From SKHV01 sp963678565 (lineage in GTDB: Bacteria > Bacteroidota > Bacteroidia > Bacteroidales > Prolixibacteraceae): DNA of 64,000 nt. Numbering within the stretch: the first letter of the stretch is position 1; each line of letters opens with the position of its first letter. The position numbers and the translations under genes were made by a program. The notes below the pieces were generated by a model, which saw only the letters and a list, made by a program, of their open reading frames with translations, searched no databases and was not told the origin of the DNA. Location: NCBI GenBank assembly GCA_963678565.1, contig OY782875.1, positions 310,001 to 374,000 of the forward strand, read 5' to 3'. Of the stretch, positions 1-8,953 are shown piece by piece.

Positions 1-398
1 TTTTTCATTCCTTTGGCACCACCATACATCATTTCGCCCATGGCTGCTGCATTGGCATCGTTGGTGATTGCCACCTTCTCAACCTCTTTAAATTCATTCT
101 TCATCAATTCAACAAAAGGAACGGTTCCATTAAATGAAAGATTTGGAGCATCTTCAATGGTTCCCTTGTAAAAGTTCGCATTTGGTGCACCAATTCCAAT
201 ACCTGTTATGGTATTTTCTTCCTTGATGTTGGATTGCAAGCTTTTAATTTCGCTTGCAAGTGATTTTATGTAGCTCTTTACATTTCCATCTTTTGCTGTT
301 GGAATAGATCCTCGTTGCAAAATTTTTCCGTGGCTATCCACAATCCCATATTTCGAGTTAGTTCCACCTATATCAACTCCTACAGTTAAATTTATCAT
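1..398 (-). CDS. ROK family sugar kinase / glucokinase-like protein (3' end outside window)
   Basis: Partial gene: the first 132 codons are present and the C-terminal part lies beyond the left window edge. ROK proteins are either ATP-dependent sugar kinases (glucokinase, N-acetylmannosamine kinase) or sugar-responsive repressors. The start ATG at 398 opens directly into the phosphate-binding loop VGVDIGGTN (residues 6-14), with no N-terminal winged helix, so a kinase is more likely than a repressor. A second conserved block, ITNDANAAAMGE (around residues 112-123), carries the aspartate that acts as general base in ROK kinases. The gene starts 10 nt downstream of the cyclophilin gene and on the same strand, so the two are probably cotranscribed. 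The substrate cannot be assigned because the zinc-binding and sugar-specificity regions are missing. Confidence 0.85.
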   Translation of the reverse strand, partial: MINLTVGVDIGGTNSKYGIVDSHGKILQRGSIPTAKDGNVKSYIKSLASEIKSLQSNIKEENTITGIGIGAPNANFYKGTIEDAPNLSFNGTVPFVELMKNEFKEVEKVAITNDANAAAMGEMMYGGAKGMK

Positions 399-408
399 GC
401 TATTTATT

Positions 409-1227
409 TTATTCTTTTATAATTTCGATATTCATTACAACATCTTCCAAAGGCCGATCGTGTTTATTCGTTTCAACAATTGCAATTGAATCAATTACTG
501 CAAATCCTTCAATAACTTCGCCAAAAACCGTGTAAGCGCCATCTAAATGAGGAACTCCACCAATCGTAGTGTATAATTTTCTTTGGGTTTCTGAAAACTT
601 GAATGAGTCGCGTTTAACAGTATTATTTGCTTCCTCGTCGATTGCAATTTCTAGTTCAGTGATTTCGTCGTAATTGCCCGAATTTTGCAAAACAATAAAG
701 CGTCCTTTCTTTTCTTCAGTTAGTCTTTGTTTTTCGTTTTCGATGGCCTGATAATACAATTTTGCTTCGACCTCATTGAGTTCTTCTGAAGTATAAACTT
801 TCCCTTGAACAATATAAAACTGCGATCCGTCGGATTTGCGCAGCGGATTATTTCTATCGCCCTCACGAGCTGCAGCTAATGCACCTTTTTTATGATACAA
901 ATTAGAGACAATTTCTGCATCAATTTGATACCCAATATCGCCTTTGCCTAGTTTTTTTCTTTTCGATGCCTCCTTTGAATCAGGATCTCCTCCTTGAACC
1001 ATAAATTCATTGATCACTCGATGAAACAACAATCCATTATAAAAATCGTCTTTAATCAATTTTATAAAATTGTCGCGATGTAAAGGTGTTTCATTGTAAA
1101 GTTTCACCACAATATCGCCTTTATTGGTTGAAATAAGCACCTTCGTTTCTTTTTTTGAGGTATTTGCACATGCCACAATTAAAAAACCAAATATCAATAT
1201 CAACCAAAGTTTTCGAATCTTTTGCAT
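409..1227 (-). CDS. cyclophilin-type peptidyl-prolyl cis-trans isomerase, lipoprotein
   Basis: A 272-residue cyclophilin that catalyses cis-trans isomerisation of Xaa-Pro bonds. The N-terminus is a lipoprotein signal with lipid-attachment Cys20 (FLIVAC), so it is predicted to be anchored in the periplasm or outer membrane. The cyclophilin signature FHRVINEFMVQGGDP (about 69-83) includes the catalytic Arg and the Phe/Gln of the active site; GSQFYIV and DGAYTVFGEV are the later conserved strands. An insertion of about 70 charged residues (about 145-215) separates the two halves of the fold; similar insertions are common in Bacteroidota homologues. It is followed closely by the ROK kinase gene. 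The class is certain, the client proteins unknown. Confidence 0.93.
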   Translation of the reverse strand: MQKIRKLWLILIFGFLIVACANTSKKETKVLISTNKGDIVVKLYNETPLHRDNFIKLIKDDFYNGLLFHRVINEFMVQGGDPDSKEASKRKKLGKGDIGYQIDAEIVSNLYHKKGALAAAREGDRNNPLRKSDGSQFYIVQGKVYTSEELNEVEAKLYYQAIENEKQRLTEEKKGRFIVLQNSGNYDEITELEIAIDEEANNTVKRDSFKFSETQRKLYTTIGGVPHLDGAYTVFGEVIEGFAVIDSIAIVETNKHDRPLEDVVMNIEIIKE

Positions 1228-1324
1228 TTAAAATTTGTTTAGAAATTACAATATAGTTGTTTTGATACTTTCATTGTATGAATCGGGAATATTTTATAAA
1301 TTATAGAAATAAAAATACAAAGTT

Positions 1325-1867
1325 ATGAAACCTCACACTATTAATATTAATCATGAAATTGAACTTCGAACGCTTAAAAAACCTGATGATGTAATCATTT
1401 TCAATGCAATTGATAGCAATCGAACATTTTTGCGAAAATGGCTCCCGTTTGTTGATCAAACTAAAAAACTGAAACACACAGCCTTGTATGTTAAATCGAT
1501 TGTTGAAGATGTTGAAAAAATCCAAGAAGTATTTACCATTTGGGTAAACGATGAATTTGCCGGTTTAGTTGGTATTAAGGATACTGATTATGAGAATAAA
1601 AAAACTGAAATTGGATATTGGCTGATTGAAAAATTTACAGGAAAAGGGATTATAACCCAATCGGTTGAATGGCTAATTTCCTACCTATTTAATACCCTTG
1701 AGTTGAATAGAATTCAGATAAAATGCGGAGTTGAAAACAAAAAAAGCGCAGCGATTCCGAAGCGCTTTAATTTTCAATTAGAAGGAATTGAAAGAGCAGG
1801 AGAGCGACATTCTACTAAATTTATCGATTTAGAAGTTTACAGTTTGCTAAAAGAGGAATGGAAATAA
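1325..1867 (+). CDS. GNAT family N-acetyltransferase, RimJ/RimL type
   Basis: A 180-residue acetyltransferase of the RimJ/RimL branch of the GNAT superfamily, which transfers acetyl from acetyl-CoA to N-terminal or small-molecule amines. The N-terminal pattern HEIELRTLKKPD...SNRTFLRKWLPFVD is typical of ribosomal-protein-serine acetyltransferase-like proteins. The acetyl-CoA loop is atypical: EIGYWLIEKFTGKGIITQSV holds GKGI where Q/RxxGxG/A is usual. The C-terminal part NRIQIKCGVENKKSAAIPKRFNF matches the usual NxxSxxxxEKxGF region, but the usual Glu-Lys before Gly-Phe is changed. It is monocistronic, divergent from the cyclophilin gene and convergent with the next gene. The substrate is not predictable. 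Confidence 0.88.
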   Translation: MKPHTININHEIELRTLKKPDDVIIFNAIDSNRTFLRKWLPFVDQTKKLKHTALYVKSIVEDVEKIQEVFTIWVNDEFAGLVGIKDTDYENKKTEIGYWLIEKFTGKGIITQSVEWLISYLFNTLELNRIQIKCGVENKKSAAIPKRFNFQLEGIERAGERHSTKFIDLEVYSLLKEEWK

Positions 1868-1870
1868 AAA

Positions 1871-1898
1871 AGTTGCTCCGGTTAATACCAGAGCAACT
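1871..1898 (-). terminator. Rho-independent terminator of the 1920-2390 gene
   Basis: Perfect 8-bp inverted repeat (agttgctc / gagcaact) flanked on the left by a run of A, which gives a stem-loop followed by a U-tract for minus-strand transcripts coming from the gene ending at 1920. There is no U-run on the plus side, so it serves the plus-strand acetyltransferase less well. Confidence 0.7.
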
Positions 1899-1919
1899 AG
1901 AAATCTTGCTAAATAAAAA

Positions 1920-2390
1920 TTAATCTATGTAAAATGTTTCAAACTCAGGTCTATAAGCATTTAACAAACTACTACAAGTAAATTTTAGTGCAAATTTTGA
2001 ATGATCTTCTTCACTTGACCAACTTTCAGAACCAGCAACATATTCTTCCTGTATACCGTCTTCTTCCCATTTAAGATTATCTACATCGTAGAAATAGGTA
2101 GTGTATTTAACGGTTACTTCGTAATCAATTCCGCTTTCAACTTGAAAATAGTCAGAAGTAACTCGATAATTTGAACCATCTCCTTCGGGTGCGTCAATAT
2201 CGCTTGCAACAACTTCTCCATTGAATTGTACTTCGTCGATACAAACTTTTAAAAATGGAATTCCAGAATTTAAAACATCCAAATAACATTCGTTAATTAC
2301 TTGAACTTCATAAGTACTTACTTCTTCACACGAGTTAAAACTCAATAGCGCAATTGCTACTGAAACAACTAAAAAAATTGCTTTTTTCAT
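1920..2390 (-). CDS. putative lipoprotein of unknown function
   Basis: A 156-residue exported protein that I do not recognise. It begins with a lysine-containing signal peptide and a loose Bacteroidota-type lipobox (LLSFNSC, Cys20). The mature part is acidic and rich in beta-prone residues (for example YEVTVKYTTYFYDVDNL), with three further cysteines, suggesting a small extracytoplasmic beta-sandwich. It is the last gene of a run of four minus-strand genes for exported proteins (6167 down to 1920), each separated by 10 to about 60 nt, and is followed by a clear terminator. A shared function of that cluster is inferred from position only. Confidence 0.75.
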   Translation of the reverse strand: MKKAIFLVVSVAIALLSFNSCEEVSTYEVQVINECYLDVLNSGIPFLKVCIDEVQFNGEVVASDIDAPEGDGSNYRVTSDYFQVESGIDYEVTVKYTTYFYDVDNLKWEEDGIQEEYVAGSESWSSEEDHSKFALKFTCSSLLNAYRPEFETFYID

Positions 2391-2426
2391 AAAATTGGTG
2401 ATTTTTAATATTGATTTGATTGGTTT

Positions 2427-3317
2427 TTAAAAGTCGATAAACTCAGGATTGTATCCGATAGAGTTTGCAAATTCAACGAGTTTCATATGCTTTCGAATTC
2501 GACTAAGCATGTGAAAATCTTTCAATGGTTTAATATATTCCTCAGCTTTGGGATAGTTACCAACAAGCTCATAGCATAAACCTAGCGCTGCTGATGCTTC
2601 GGGAGACGATTTTGATTGATAGATTCGTTTACACAGTTGCCCCGCTTTGACAAATTGATTGGTTTTTAATAGCTTTTGAATATTGGAATATTCTTCTTTC
2701 AATACTTTGTCTTTGATTTTTACTTTTGGAAAAATTATGCGAACCTCTCTACTTTGTATCGGAACAGACTCAACACTAATGGCATTAAGCAAAGACTTTT
2801 GAGTTGCTTCTTCGATCTCAGAAACTGTTTTGAAACTTTTCCAAGGTAATTCTCGACTAACATGTTCAATTTTAACTGTATCGATCACCGATGGCGTTCC
2901 ATCGGAATAATCATAATGAACAATTACCTCTGCCGAAGAAGTATGCTTGTCGAAATATACCACATAAGGCATTTCTTTTTTGTATACCTTTTTATCGATT
3001 TCACTTACGGTTTCATTAATTTTATATTCGGCAGAGATCGCTAGTTGTGCTTCCGATTCCGGTTCTACCTTGATATAAAATGGTTGTTGAAACCAAAGCT
3101 TATCTGAATTTGATTGGGGAGCAACTTCTAATGCTTTCTTTTCGGCTTCAATTGCTTTTATATTACCAATATTAGCAAATGATTTTATGCAATAAGTATG
3201 TCGGAATAATCCTATTTTTGCATCCGTTTTTAGGTATTTCTGAACGGCAGTTGTTGCTTGGCCAAAAGCCATAAAGTTAAAGAGAATTGTTAAGATGAAT
3301 AAAGTATATCTTTTCAT
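2427..3317 (-). CDS. exported protein of unknown function with C-terminal TPR-like helices
   Basis: A 296-residue protein with a Sec signal peptide (YTLFILTILFNFMAFGQA, cleavage near residue 20). Residues about 60-190 are rich in beta strands (repeated KVEPESEAQLAISAEY-like segments). The last 80 residues are helical, with a TPR-like pattern (LLKTNQFVKAGQLCKRIYQ ... ASAALGLCYELVGNYPKAEEYI). Such repeats usually mediate protein-protein contact. It lies 10 nt upstream-overlap-free from its neighbour at 3328 and 36 nt from the lipoprotein gene at 2390, consistent with one transcript. I do not recognise a named family; an envelope assembly or surface-complex role is possible but not shown. Confidence 0.75.
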   Translation of the reverse strand: MKRYTLFILTILFNFMAFGQATTAVQKYLKTDAKIGLFRHTYCIKSFANIGNIKAIEAEKKALEVAPQSNSDKLWFQQPFYIKVEPESEAQLAISAEYKINETVSEIDKKVYKKEMPYVVYFDKHTSSAEVIVHYDYSDGTPSVIDTVKIEHVSRELPWKSFKTVSEIEEATQKSLLNAISVESVPIQSREVRIIFPKVKIKDKVLKEEYSNIQKLLKTNQFVKAGQLCKRIYQSKSSPEASAALGLCYELVGNYPKAEEYIKPLKDFHMLSRIRKHMKLVEFANSIGYNPEFIDF

Positions 3318-3327
3318 AAACGGTCGT

Positions 3328-3840
3328 TTATTTTACATAAATTAATTCCCAGCGAGATGCTTTACTAATATCGTGTGTAATACCGTATCCGCCATTATCA
3401 TTTATAAAAACATACGCATTGGAAGCAATTGATCTAAACACAACACAATTATCTTCTGTAATAGAAGTCCATAGGGCTCTTTTTTTGGCATTAACGAACC
3501 TTCGACGTACAAATGCAGTGATATTTTTACTTTCGTCGAAATATAAGCTCCAAAAGCCCTCCTCCTTTTCTTTGGCATCGTTAATTGATACTACTAAAGC
3601 ATTGATATTTAGAAATTCGGTTGGTGCTTTGGTAAAATATACCATTGGAGCATCGGAACCAGGAATATATTTAGCTGGAGTTTTTCCCATTGCATATCCT
3701 GTTGCTTGATCCACAGCAATAAAGCTGGTTAAAGTACTTACCGCTTCATTCTCTTTAGAAGTAATCACTGATTTCAGTTGAGCAGAAACAGAATTGACAA
3801 GCAGGATAAACAGAAATATAAATAAGATTTTAAATTTCAT
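3328..3840 (-). CDS. small exported protein of unknown function
   Basis: A 170-residue protein with a Sec signal peptide (KILFIFLFILLVNSVSAQ, cleavage after SAQ near residue 21). The mature part is predicted to be mostly beta strand: it contains aromatic and glycine-rich stretches such as FWSLYFDESK and NGGYGITHDISKASRWELIYV, reminiscent of lectin-like or beta-trefoil ligand-binding modules (for example VFRSIASNAYVFINDNGG), but the resemblance is too weak to name a family. It is the third gene of the exported-protein cluster, 10 nt before the 296-residue protein. Function unknown. Confidence 0.72.
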   Translation of the reverse strand: MKFKILFIFLFILLVNSVSAQLKSVITSKENEAVSTLTSFIAVDQATGYAMGKTPAKYIPGSDAPMVYFTKAPTEFLNINALVVSINDAKEKEEGFWSLYFDESKNITAFVRRRFVNAKKRALWTSITEDNCVVFRSIASNAYVFINDNGGYGITHDISKASRWELIYVK

Positions 3841-3896
3841 TAATCAAATTTTATAAACTAACGAGCAGCCGAAACTGCCCGCTAGTACCCTTTCCA

Positions 3897-6167
3897 TTAA
3901 TATTTTATTTCTCGTTCAGCTGTATATGGTCCAATTTGCATTTTGGTCCAGTTTCCTGCTGCATCGTATTCAAATGTGCAATTCCAAACGCCATTACTTT
4001 TCACATCGAAAGCTTCGTTTGAAACATCACCAGCAGCACCCCAGGTTTGGAAGAATTCTTTCACTGAAACTTTTTGTGCGATGTTCATCGAACCTTTAAT
4101 TTCGTGAGTATATTCTGCTTTAATTGGGTTTCCTTTATCATCAACTTCGGTATATTTTATACCACGAACCATTTTTTCGGCAGTTAAATTTTGTGTGCGA
4201 GCTTCTAAGGCTCCATTCAGGTCGGTTTTAACACTTCCATCCCAAATCCAATTGGTCATTACACCATTTTCGTTGATAGTAGCTTCGGTAATGAATTTGG
4301 TATCGGTATTTACTTGCTTTGGAACAATTCCATAAGCATTCAACATTTCTTTAAAAAATGCATTTGCTTTAAAATAAGAAGAAGTACCTGAGAAATACAT
4401 TTTACCATCCAAATCAACTTTCATTTGGATCTTCTCATTAGAAGTTTTGTCGGCGAAAATACCGCCTGCTTTTTTAGTAATATCTTTCAAGTTTGCTTTG
4501 GTCATGCTTGCAACCGGATCGTTGTAGTATTTATAACCTCTGAAATCCATATTATCAACTCGAACTTTACGAGCTACCATTTGCGATTGACCATACAATC
4601 CACCAGTTTCCAAATACAAATATTTTCCGGTTTCATCATCGTACACAGGTTTCAGATCGCGTGTAATTAATTTCTCTTTTGAGCCATCAGCTAATTTTGA
4701 AACTTGGTCTGCCTCGAAGTTTTTAATATTTCCTTTTCGATCGTATTTTACACGGTACTCAATAGGTTCCATCCCTTCTTTAGTGATGGTTGCTTTTAAG
4801 TCTTTTGGTTCTCCTTTCATATCGTTTAATGGAAGAAACTGGTAAGGAAAATCTATTTCAAATAATTGACAAAGCAAGTCGTTTACAGCATAAAAGTCAG
4901 TAAAACGGGCCAAATCGCGGTTAATCGTATAAAATAAGGTTTCGTAACGATTTGCACCAGCAGGATAAAATTTCACAAAGTTCCCGATTTCATTATAAAG
5001 GGCAAATTTCTTTTGATCTTTCATTCCAATGAAAGTAGAACCACATTTTGCCTTCATTTCTTTCGAAGTCATTTCTTTGTTCATCACCTTAGTCCAACAA
5101 TCCATTTTATCTAAAGTGGTACGAATTTCTTCGGCATATTGATTGTAATATTTTGTTGCTTTTTCAGCATCTTCTAACCAAGCGTAGCAGAGCGATAAAT
5201 TGTGTAAAGCAACCCATTTAGTTTTTTCTTTGGTAGCTCCAAGATTGTTCTCAATATCTTCAGCAAATGCACGAACGGCTTTTTTCTCGTCGTCGGATAA
5301 CAAAAAGCTTTCTTTGTTTTCAAAAATATCGAGGGTCGGTTTAATCATTTTCTTTGTTCCTTTAGCCTCTTTCACAACTCCTAATTTCATTTCGGTTGTT
5401 AAAGTTGAAAATCCAAAACGGGCAAAAACAGCAGAACGAACTGCACGATAAGCAGCATTTACACCTAATTGATGCTCGATTGGCAATTCAAGATCTTTGG
5501 CTGAGGTACTTGCAATTTCGTTTGCGGCTTGACTTAATGAAGCTCCAGGAGTTGTTGGGGTTGCTGGAGTATAATCTTTGGTTTTCATGGTTCCTGAAAG
5601 TGCTCCTAAGTTTTCTTTGTAAATCACACTTCCTAATTCATCGGTAATAACGTAACGTACGTTCACATAATAAGGAACATCGTAATAACCATTTTTATCG
5701 GCAGTAGTTGGGGCTTTAGGACCCATTGGATCGGAGTTTTCTTCATTTAAAATAAAGATTTCTACATTTACTGCTTTGTTATTCTCGGTACCAGCAATAA
5801 TGTATTTGGGAATAAAATTCCAAGTTGCAAAACGCCCTTGATCATCTTGAAGCGTCGCCATTACTTTTTTATACGAATCGAGCATATCGAGTGCTGAATT
5901 AGCAGTATTTGCCACCGCTGTTCCCAAAGCACCAAATTTACTTCCCATGGCTGAGTTTTTTTCTTGTTTCGCTTCTTTTTTAGACGTAGCTAAAGCTTCG
6001 TCATACGATAAGAAAACATTCGCTGTTTTAAATTGAACACCGTCGGCAGGTGCTTGAAAATAACTTATTGTTTTTCCTTTTACAGATTGTCCATTAACAG
6101 GGGATAAAAATGTAATGGAAAAGAAAAACAAAAATCCAACAATTAGTGTGCTTTTAAATTTTTTCAT
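3897..6167 (-). CDS. large exported protein of unknown function
   Basis: A 756-residue protein; the ATG at 6167 (MKKFKSTLIVGFLFFF) is preferred over an upstream in-frame TTG at 6176 because it starts a normal signal peptide (cleavage after SPVNGQ). Recognisable parts: a helical TPR-like pair around residues 300-345 (WVALHNLSLCYAWLEDAEKATKYYNQYAEEI), and a C-terminal half rich in beta strands with RHS/YD-like fragments (FEYDAAGNWTKMQIG) and an MTNWIWDG motif. Lysine and threonine are abundant, and there is no transmembrane segment after the signal peptide. It is the first gene of the exported cluster, opposite the divergent AraC-type regulator at 6489. No family is recognised; an outer-surface or periplasmic structural role is a guess. 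Confidence 0.75.
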   Translation of the reverse strand: MKKFKSTLIVGFLFFFSITFLSPVNGQSVKGKTISYFQAPADGVQFKTANVFLSYDEALATSKKEAKQEKNSAMGSKFGALGTAVANTANSALDMLDSYKKVMATLQDDQGRFATWNFIPKYIIAGTENNKAVNVEIFILNEENSDPMGPKAPTTADKNGYYDVPYYVNVRYVITDELGSVIYKENLGALSGTMKTKDYTPATPTTPGASLSQAANEIASTSAKDLELPIEHQLGVNAAYRAVRSAVFARFGFSTLTTEMKLGVVKEAKGTKKMIKPTLDIFENKESFLLSDDEKKAVRAFAEDIENNLGATKEKTKWVALHNLSLCYAWLEDAEKATKYYNQYAEEIRTTLDKMDCWTKVMNKEMTSKEMKAKCGSTFIGMKDQKKFALYNEIGNFVKFYPAGANRYETLFYTINRDLARFTDFYAVNDLLCQLFEIDFPYQFLPLNDMKGEPKDLKATITKEGMEPIEYRVKYDRKGNIKNFEADQVSKLADGSKEKLITRDLKPVYDDETGKYLYLETGGLYGQSQMVARKVRVDNMDFRGYKYYNDPVASMTKANLKDITKKAGGIFADKTSNEKIQMKVDLDGKMYFSGTSSYFKANAFFKEMLNAYGIVPKQVNTDTKFITEATINENGVMTNWIWDGSVKTDLNGALEARTQNLTAEKMVRGIKYTEVDDKGNPIKAEYTHEIKGSMNIAQKVSVKEFFQTWGAAGDVSNEAFDVKSNGVWNCTFEYDAAGNWTKMQIGPYTAEREIKY

Positions 6168-6488
6168 AATCAACAATATTTGGTTTTAAAAATGTGTTTC
6201 ACCGCTTTTTTGCTTCATTTAAACAAGATTTCATTCGAAGGAAAATCGTCAATAATCTATCCATAGGTTTAGAATATTAAATGATCGCTATCAAATTTAA
6301 TATCCCGATGTATTCGGATGACCACTGCCTCATTTATTTTTAAGTTTCAGTAAGGTTTTTCAAGATTCAGGAATTAAAATTATATTTAACTGAAGTTATT
6401 GGTAAACAACAAGATATAATACCATAAAGGATCTTTTTATCTCTTAATATTTATAACTGAATAGCTTAAATTATAAAACCATTATTGC
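6168..6488. other. intergenic region between divergent units
   Basis: 321 bp without a gene, holding the divergent promoters of the exported-protein cluster (minus) and the TPR/AraC regulator (plus). I see no clean TTTG/TAnnTTTG pair. The stretch 6300-6325 contains an imperfect dyad (tcccga ... tcggat) that might be an operator. No RNA gene or repeat is recognised. Confidence 0.4.
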
Positions 6489-8390
6489 ATGATAAAATCT
6501 TACAATTTTTCATACTTAATTCTAATTCTGTTATTCATCGCTTGTTCGAACAATAATTTAAAAACACCGAAATTTGAAAAACTGTATGAAAAGGGGATGC
6601 ACAATTATTTCACATATCGTGATTCAATTGACCTATACTATGATGAACTAACCTTGGCATTTAACAATTCAAAGAATAAAAACAATCGTGCAAAATATTT
6701 ACGTTTTCAAGGTGCTCGATTCTATATAAAAGAAATGCCAGATTCGGCTTTTAATCACTTACTTGAAGCCTACAATTTATTAAATAAACCAAGTCCATTA
6801 AAAGCAAGTATCGTAGCTAATTTGATAGCATTGAGTTCAAATGCTCACAATGATAGTTTGTATCGTAAGTTCTATGAAGAACTTGAAACAATCTCTAAAA
6901 CATTGAATGATCCATTTATTAATGCTCGCTACAATAGTATTAAAGCACTCACTATTGTAAAAAAAGGAGATGTTTTAGAAGGAATTAAATACTACTTAAA
7001 AGCAGATAGCATTTATAAAAGTATCAATAATGATATATGGCGGGTACATGTTTTAGCTGCATTAGGAAAAAACTATGCGATCCAAAGCGAATATGATCGC
7101 TCCTTTCAATACTACCTAAACGCTATCGAATTAGCCAAACAGAATCACATGAATCACTCATTATCTAACTGTTATTTAGGTTTAAGTAGATTATACCTAA
7201 AAATAAAACAATACGATAATGCCATACAAACAACAAAGGAATTAGAAAAATTAACAATTAGTACTAAGCATAAAGCCAGAGTTTACGAGTCGTATGCGAT
7301 AATTTATGCAGAACAAAAAATGTGGAAGGAAGCTGAAAAATACATGCTTTTATCTTTACAGGTAAAGGAATTAATTAATAATCCTTCAGCAATAGCAGTT
7401 GCTAAAAATAACTTAGGAACATTATACACCAGAAAAAAAGATTACGAAAAAGCAGAAAAATATTATTCAGAAGCGTTGAATTTAAGGTATAATTATGGTT
7501 TAAAAGGAACAGGATTACTAAGAAATTTAAATAATCTAGGTGATTTATATTTAAATCAAGGCAAAGAGAATAAGGCAATTAAACTTTTTAAAGAGGCAAT
7601 TAAATTTACAACAGATAATCCAAACTTAAGGTTATCATCGCATGCACACCTTCAGCTTGCCGAAATCTATGAATCACAAGAATTATTTAAGCAATCAATC
7701 AAACATTATCTAATATTTGCTGATGAAGAAAAGGAATTAAATGAAGAAAAAGCGGAGCAAAATTTAGCCAAACTTATGGTTGAATACGATTCTGAAAACC
7801 AAAAAAGAATTATCGTTCTTCAAAAAAAGGAAATGGAGCAAAAAAAAATTGCAATGATCTGGCTAATTATTGCAATTGTATTGATAATAGTTAGTACTTT
7901 AATTGTTCTTCGCTGGTATTATTTCCAAAAGAAATCGCTAGAAAAAGATATTGAACAGCAAAAGAAAATTAATATTCAACAACTAGAAATAAAACAGTTG
8001 AAAGAAAGAATAGAAAATTATGCTTCGAACGATCAGAATGTATTAATTAATAAGCTAATCGATCTATTAGACAATCAGAAAATATTTACCGACTCATCGC
8101 TTTCGTTAGATAAGTTGGCACGCAAAATAAATACAAATACTAGCTACTTATCGAATGCAATTAATTCAGAATTTGGATGCAATTTTAAAACCCTAATTTG
8201 TAAGTACAGAATTGACTACTGTAAGAAAATAATAAAAGAAAATTCAGAGTTTGATTTACCAATCAAACAAGTTGCCTCTGAAGCAGGTTTCGTCTCTATT
8301 TCAACCTTTTATTCTTCCTTTAAAAAGGAAACCGGAATTACACCGGTACAATACCGACAATTAATAAAAGCAGAACAAGAAGAGCGTTAA
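6489..8390 (+). CDS. membrane-anchored TPR sensor with C-terminal AraC-type DNA-binding domain
   Basis: A 633-residue one-component regulator of a type frequent in Bacteroidota. It begins with a lipobox-like signal (LILLFIACSNN, Cys20). Residues about 50-430 form a series of TPR helices (for example YEKAEKYYSEALNLRY), followed by a transmembrane helix (about 451-476, IAMIWLIIAIVLIIVSTLIV), a coiled-coil linker rich in K/E/Q, and an AraC/XylS double helix-turn-helix (about 525-628) with the typical ending QVASEAGFVSISTFYSSFKKETGITPVQYR. The TPR part would sense a periplasmic or envelope signal and the cytoplasmic part binds DNA. It is divergent from the exported-protein cluster, a plausible but untested target. 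Its 3' end overlaps the convergent S4 gene by 4 nt. Confidence 0.88.
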   Translation: MIKSYNFSYLILILLFIACSNNNLKTPKFEKLYEKGMHNYFTYRDSIDLYYDELTLAFNNSKNKNNRAKYLRFQGARFYIKEMPDSAFNHLLEAYNLLNKPSPLKASIVANLIALSSNAHNDSLYRKFYEELETISKTLNDPFINARYNSIKALTIVKKGDVLEGIKYYLKADSIYKSINNDIWRVHVLAALGKNYAIQSEYDRSFQYYLNAIELAKQNHMNHSLSNCYLGLSRLYLKIKQYDNAIQTTKELEKLTISTKHKARVYESYAIIYAEQKMWKEAEKYMLLSLQVKELINNPSAIAVAKNNLGTLYTRKKDYEKAEKYYSEALNLRYNYGLKGTGLLRNLNNLGDLYLNQGKENKAIKLFKEAIKFTTDNPNLRLSSHAHLQLAEIYESQELFKQSIKHYLIFADEEKELNEEKAEQNLAKLMVEYDSENQKRIIVLQKKEMEQKKIAMIWLIIAIVLIIVSTLIVLRWYYFQKKSLEKDIEQQKKINIQQLEIKQLKERIENYASNDQNVLINKLIDLLDNQKIFTDSSLSLDKLARKINTNTSYLSNAINSEFGCNFKTLICKYRIDYCKKIIKENSEFDLPIKQVASEAGFVSISTFYSSFKKETGITPVQYRQLIKAEQEER

Positions 8391-8599
8391 GCTATAATTA
8401 TTTGCATATCGAAAATTTCAACGACATCGCCCGATCGAAGTTTTGCCCTTTTTCGATGTTCAACTTCGCCATTCAATTTTACTTCGCCATTTTCAACCAT
8501 CATTTTGGCCATGCCCCCACTCTCGGCGATTTGAGTTAGCTTTAACAATTTTATAAGCTCAATAAATTCCGATTCAAGTTCAAATTGAAATTGTTCCAT
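8387..8599 (-). CDS. small S4-domain RNA-binding protein (YbcJ/YaaA-like)
   Basis: A 70-residue protein made of one S4 RNA-binding domain, with the typical core IAESGGMAKMMVENGEVKLNGEVEHRKRAKLRSGDVV. Stand-alone S4 proteins of this size bind structured RNA, probably rRNA. Its start codon overlaps the stop of the upstream YjbR gene (TAATG), so translation is coupled. It is the last gene of the hemW-yjbR-S4 transcript and overlaps the convergent regulator gene by 4 nt. Confidence 0.88.
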   Translation of the reverse strand: MEQFQFELESEFIELIKLLKLTQIAESGGMAKMMVENGEVKLNGEVEHRKRAKLRSGDVVEIFDMQIIIA

Positions 8600-8952
8600 T
8601 ATACTTCTTTAAGTTTAGCTTGTACTTTTTTTGGAAGAGTTTTAACTACCTCGTTGTAAGAATGATCAATCCATTCAATCAAAAATGAATCGCTTGTTTC
8701 GTCTTCAATATAAATGGTATTCCAAAACCTTTTATTCAAGTGGTATCCTTCTTTTACAAATGAATATTTTTCTCTTAATTCAATTGCCAAATCTGGGTCG
8801 CACTTTACGCTTATTTTAAATTCATCTTCCAAATCTGTTAATAAAAACATTTTATTTTCTACTTTAAAAACGAGTACCGATTCGTTGAAAGGAAAACTTT
8901 CGGTAACCGATTTTTTCGATAAACAATAATCTCGTAAGGATTCAAAATTCAT
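8599..8952 (-). CDS. MmcQ/YjbR family protein
   Basis: A 117-residue protein of the MmcQ/YjbR (CyaY-like fold) family, annotated as DNA-binding in E. coli YjbR but without a settled cellular role. Diagnostic pattern: an N-terminal FESLRDYCLSKKSVTESFPFN, then VFKVENKMFLLTDLE, then a central EGYHLNKRFWNTIYIE and a C-terminal SYNEVVKTLPKK. The gene starts 1 nt after the stop of hemW and its stop overlaps the start of the S4 gene, so the three form one operon. Length is normal for the family. Confidence 0.9.
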   Translation of the reverse strand: MNFESLRDYCLSKKSVTESFPFNESVLVFKVENKMFLLTDLEDEFKISVKCDPDLAIELREKYSFVKEGYHLNKRFWNTIYIEDETSDSFLIEWIDHSYNEVVKTLPKKVQAKLKEV

Positions 8953-8953
8953 T

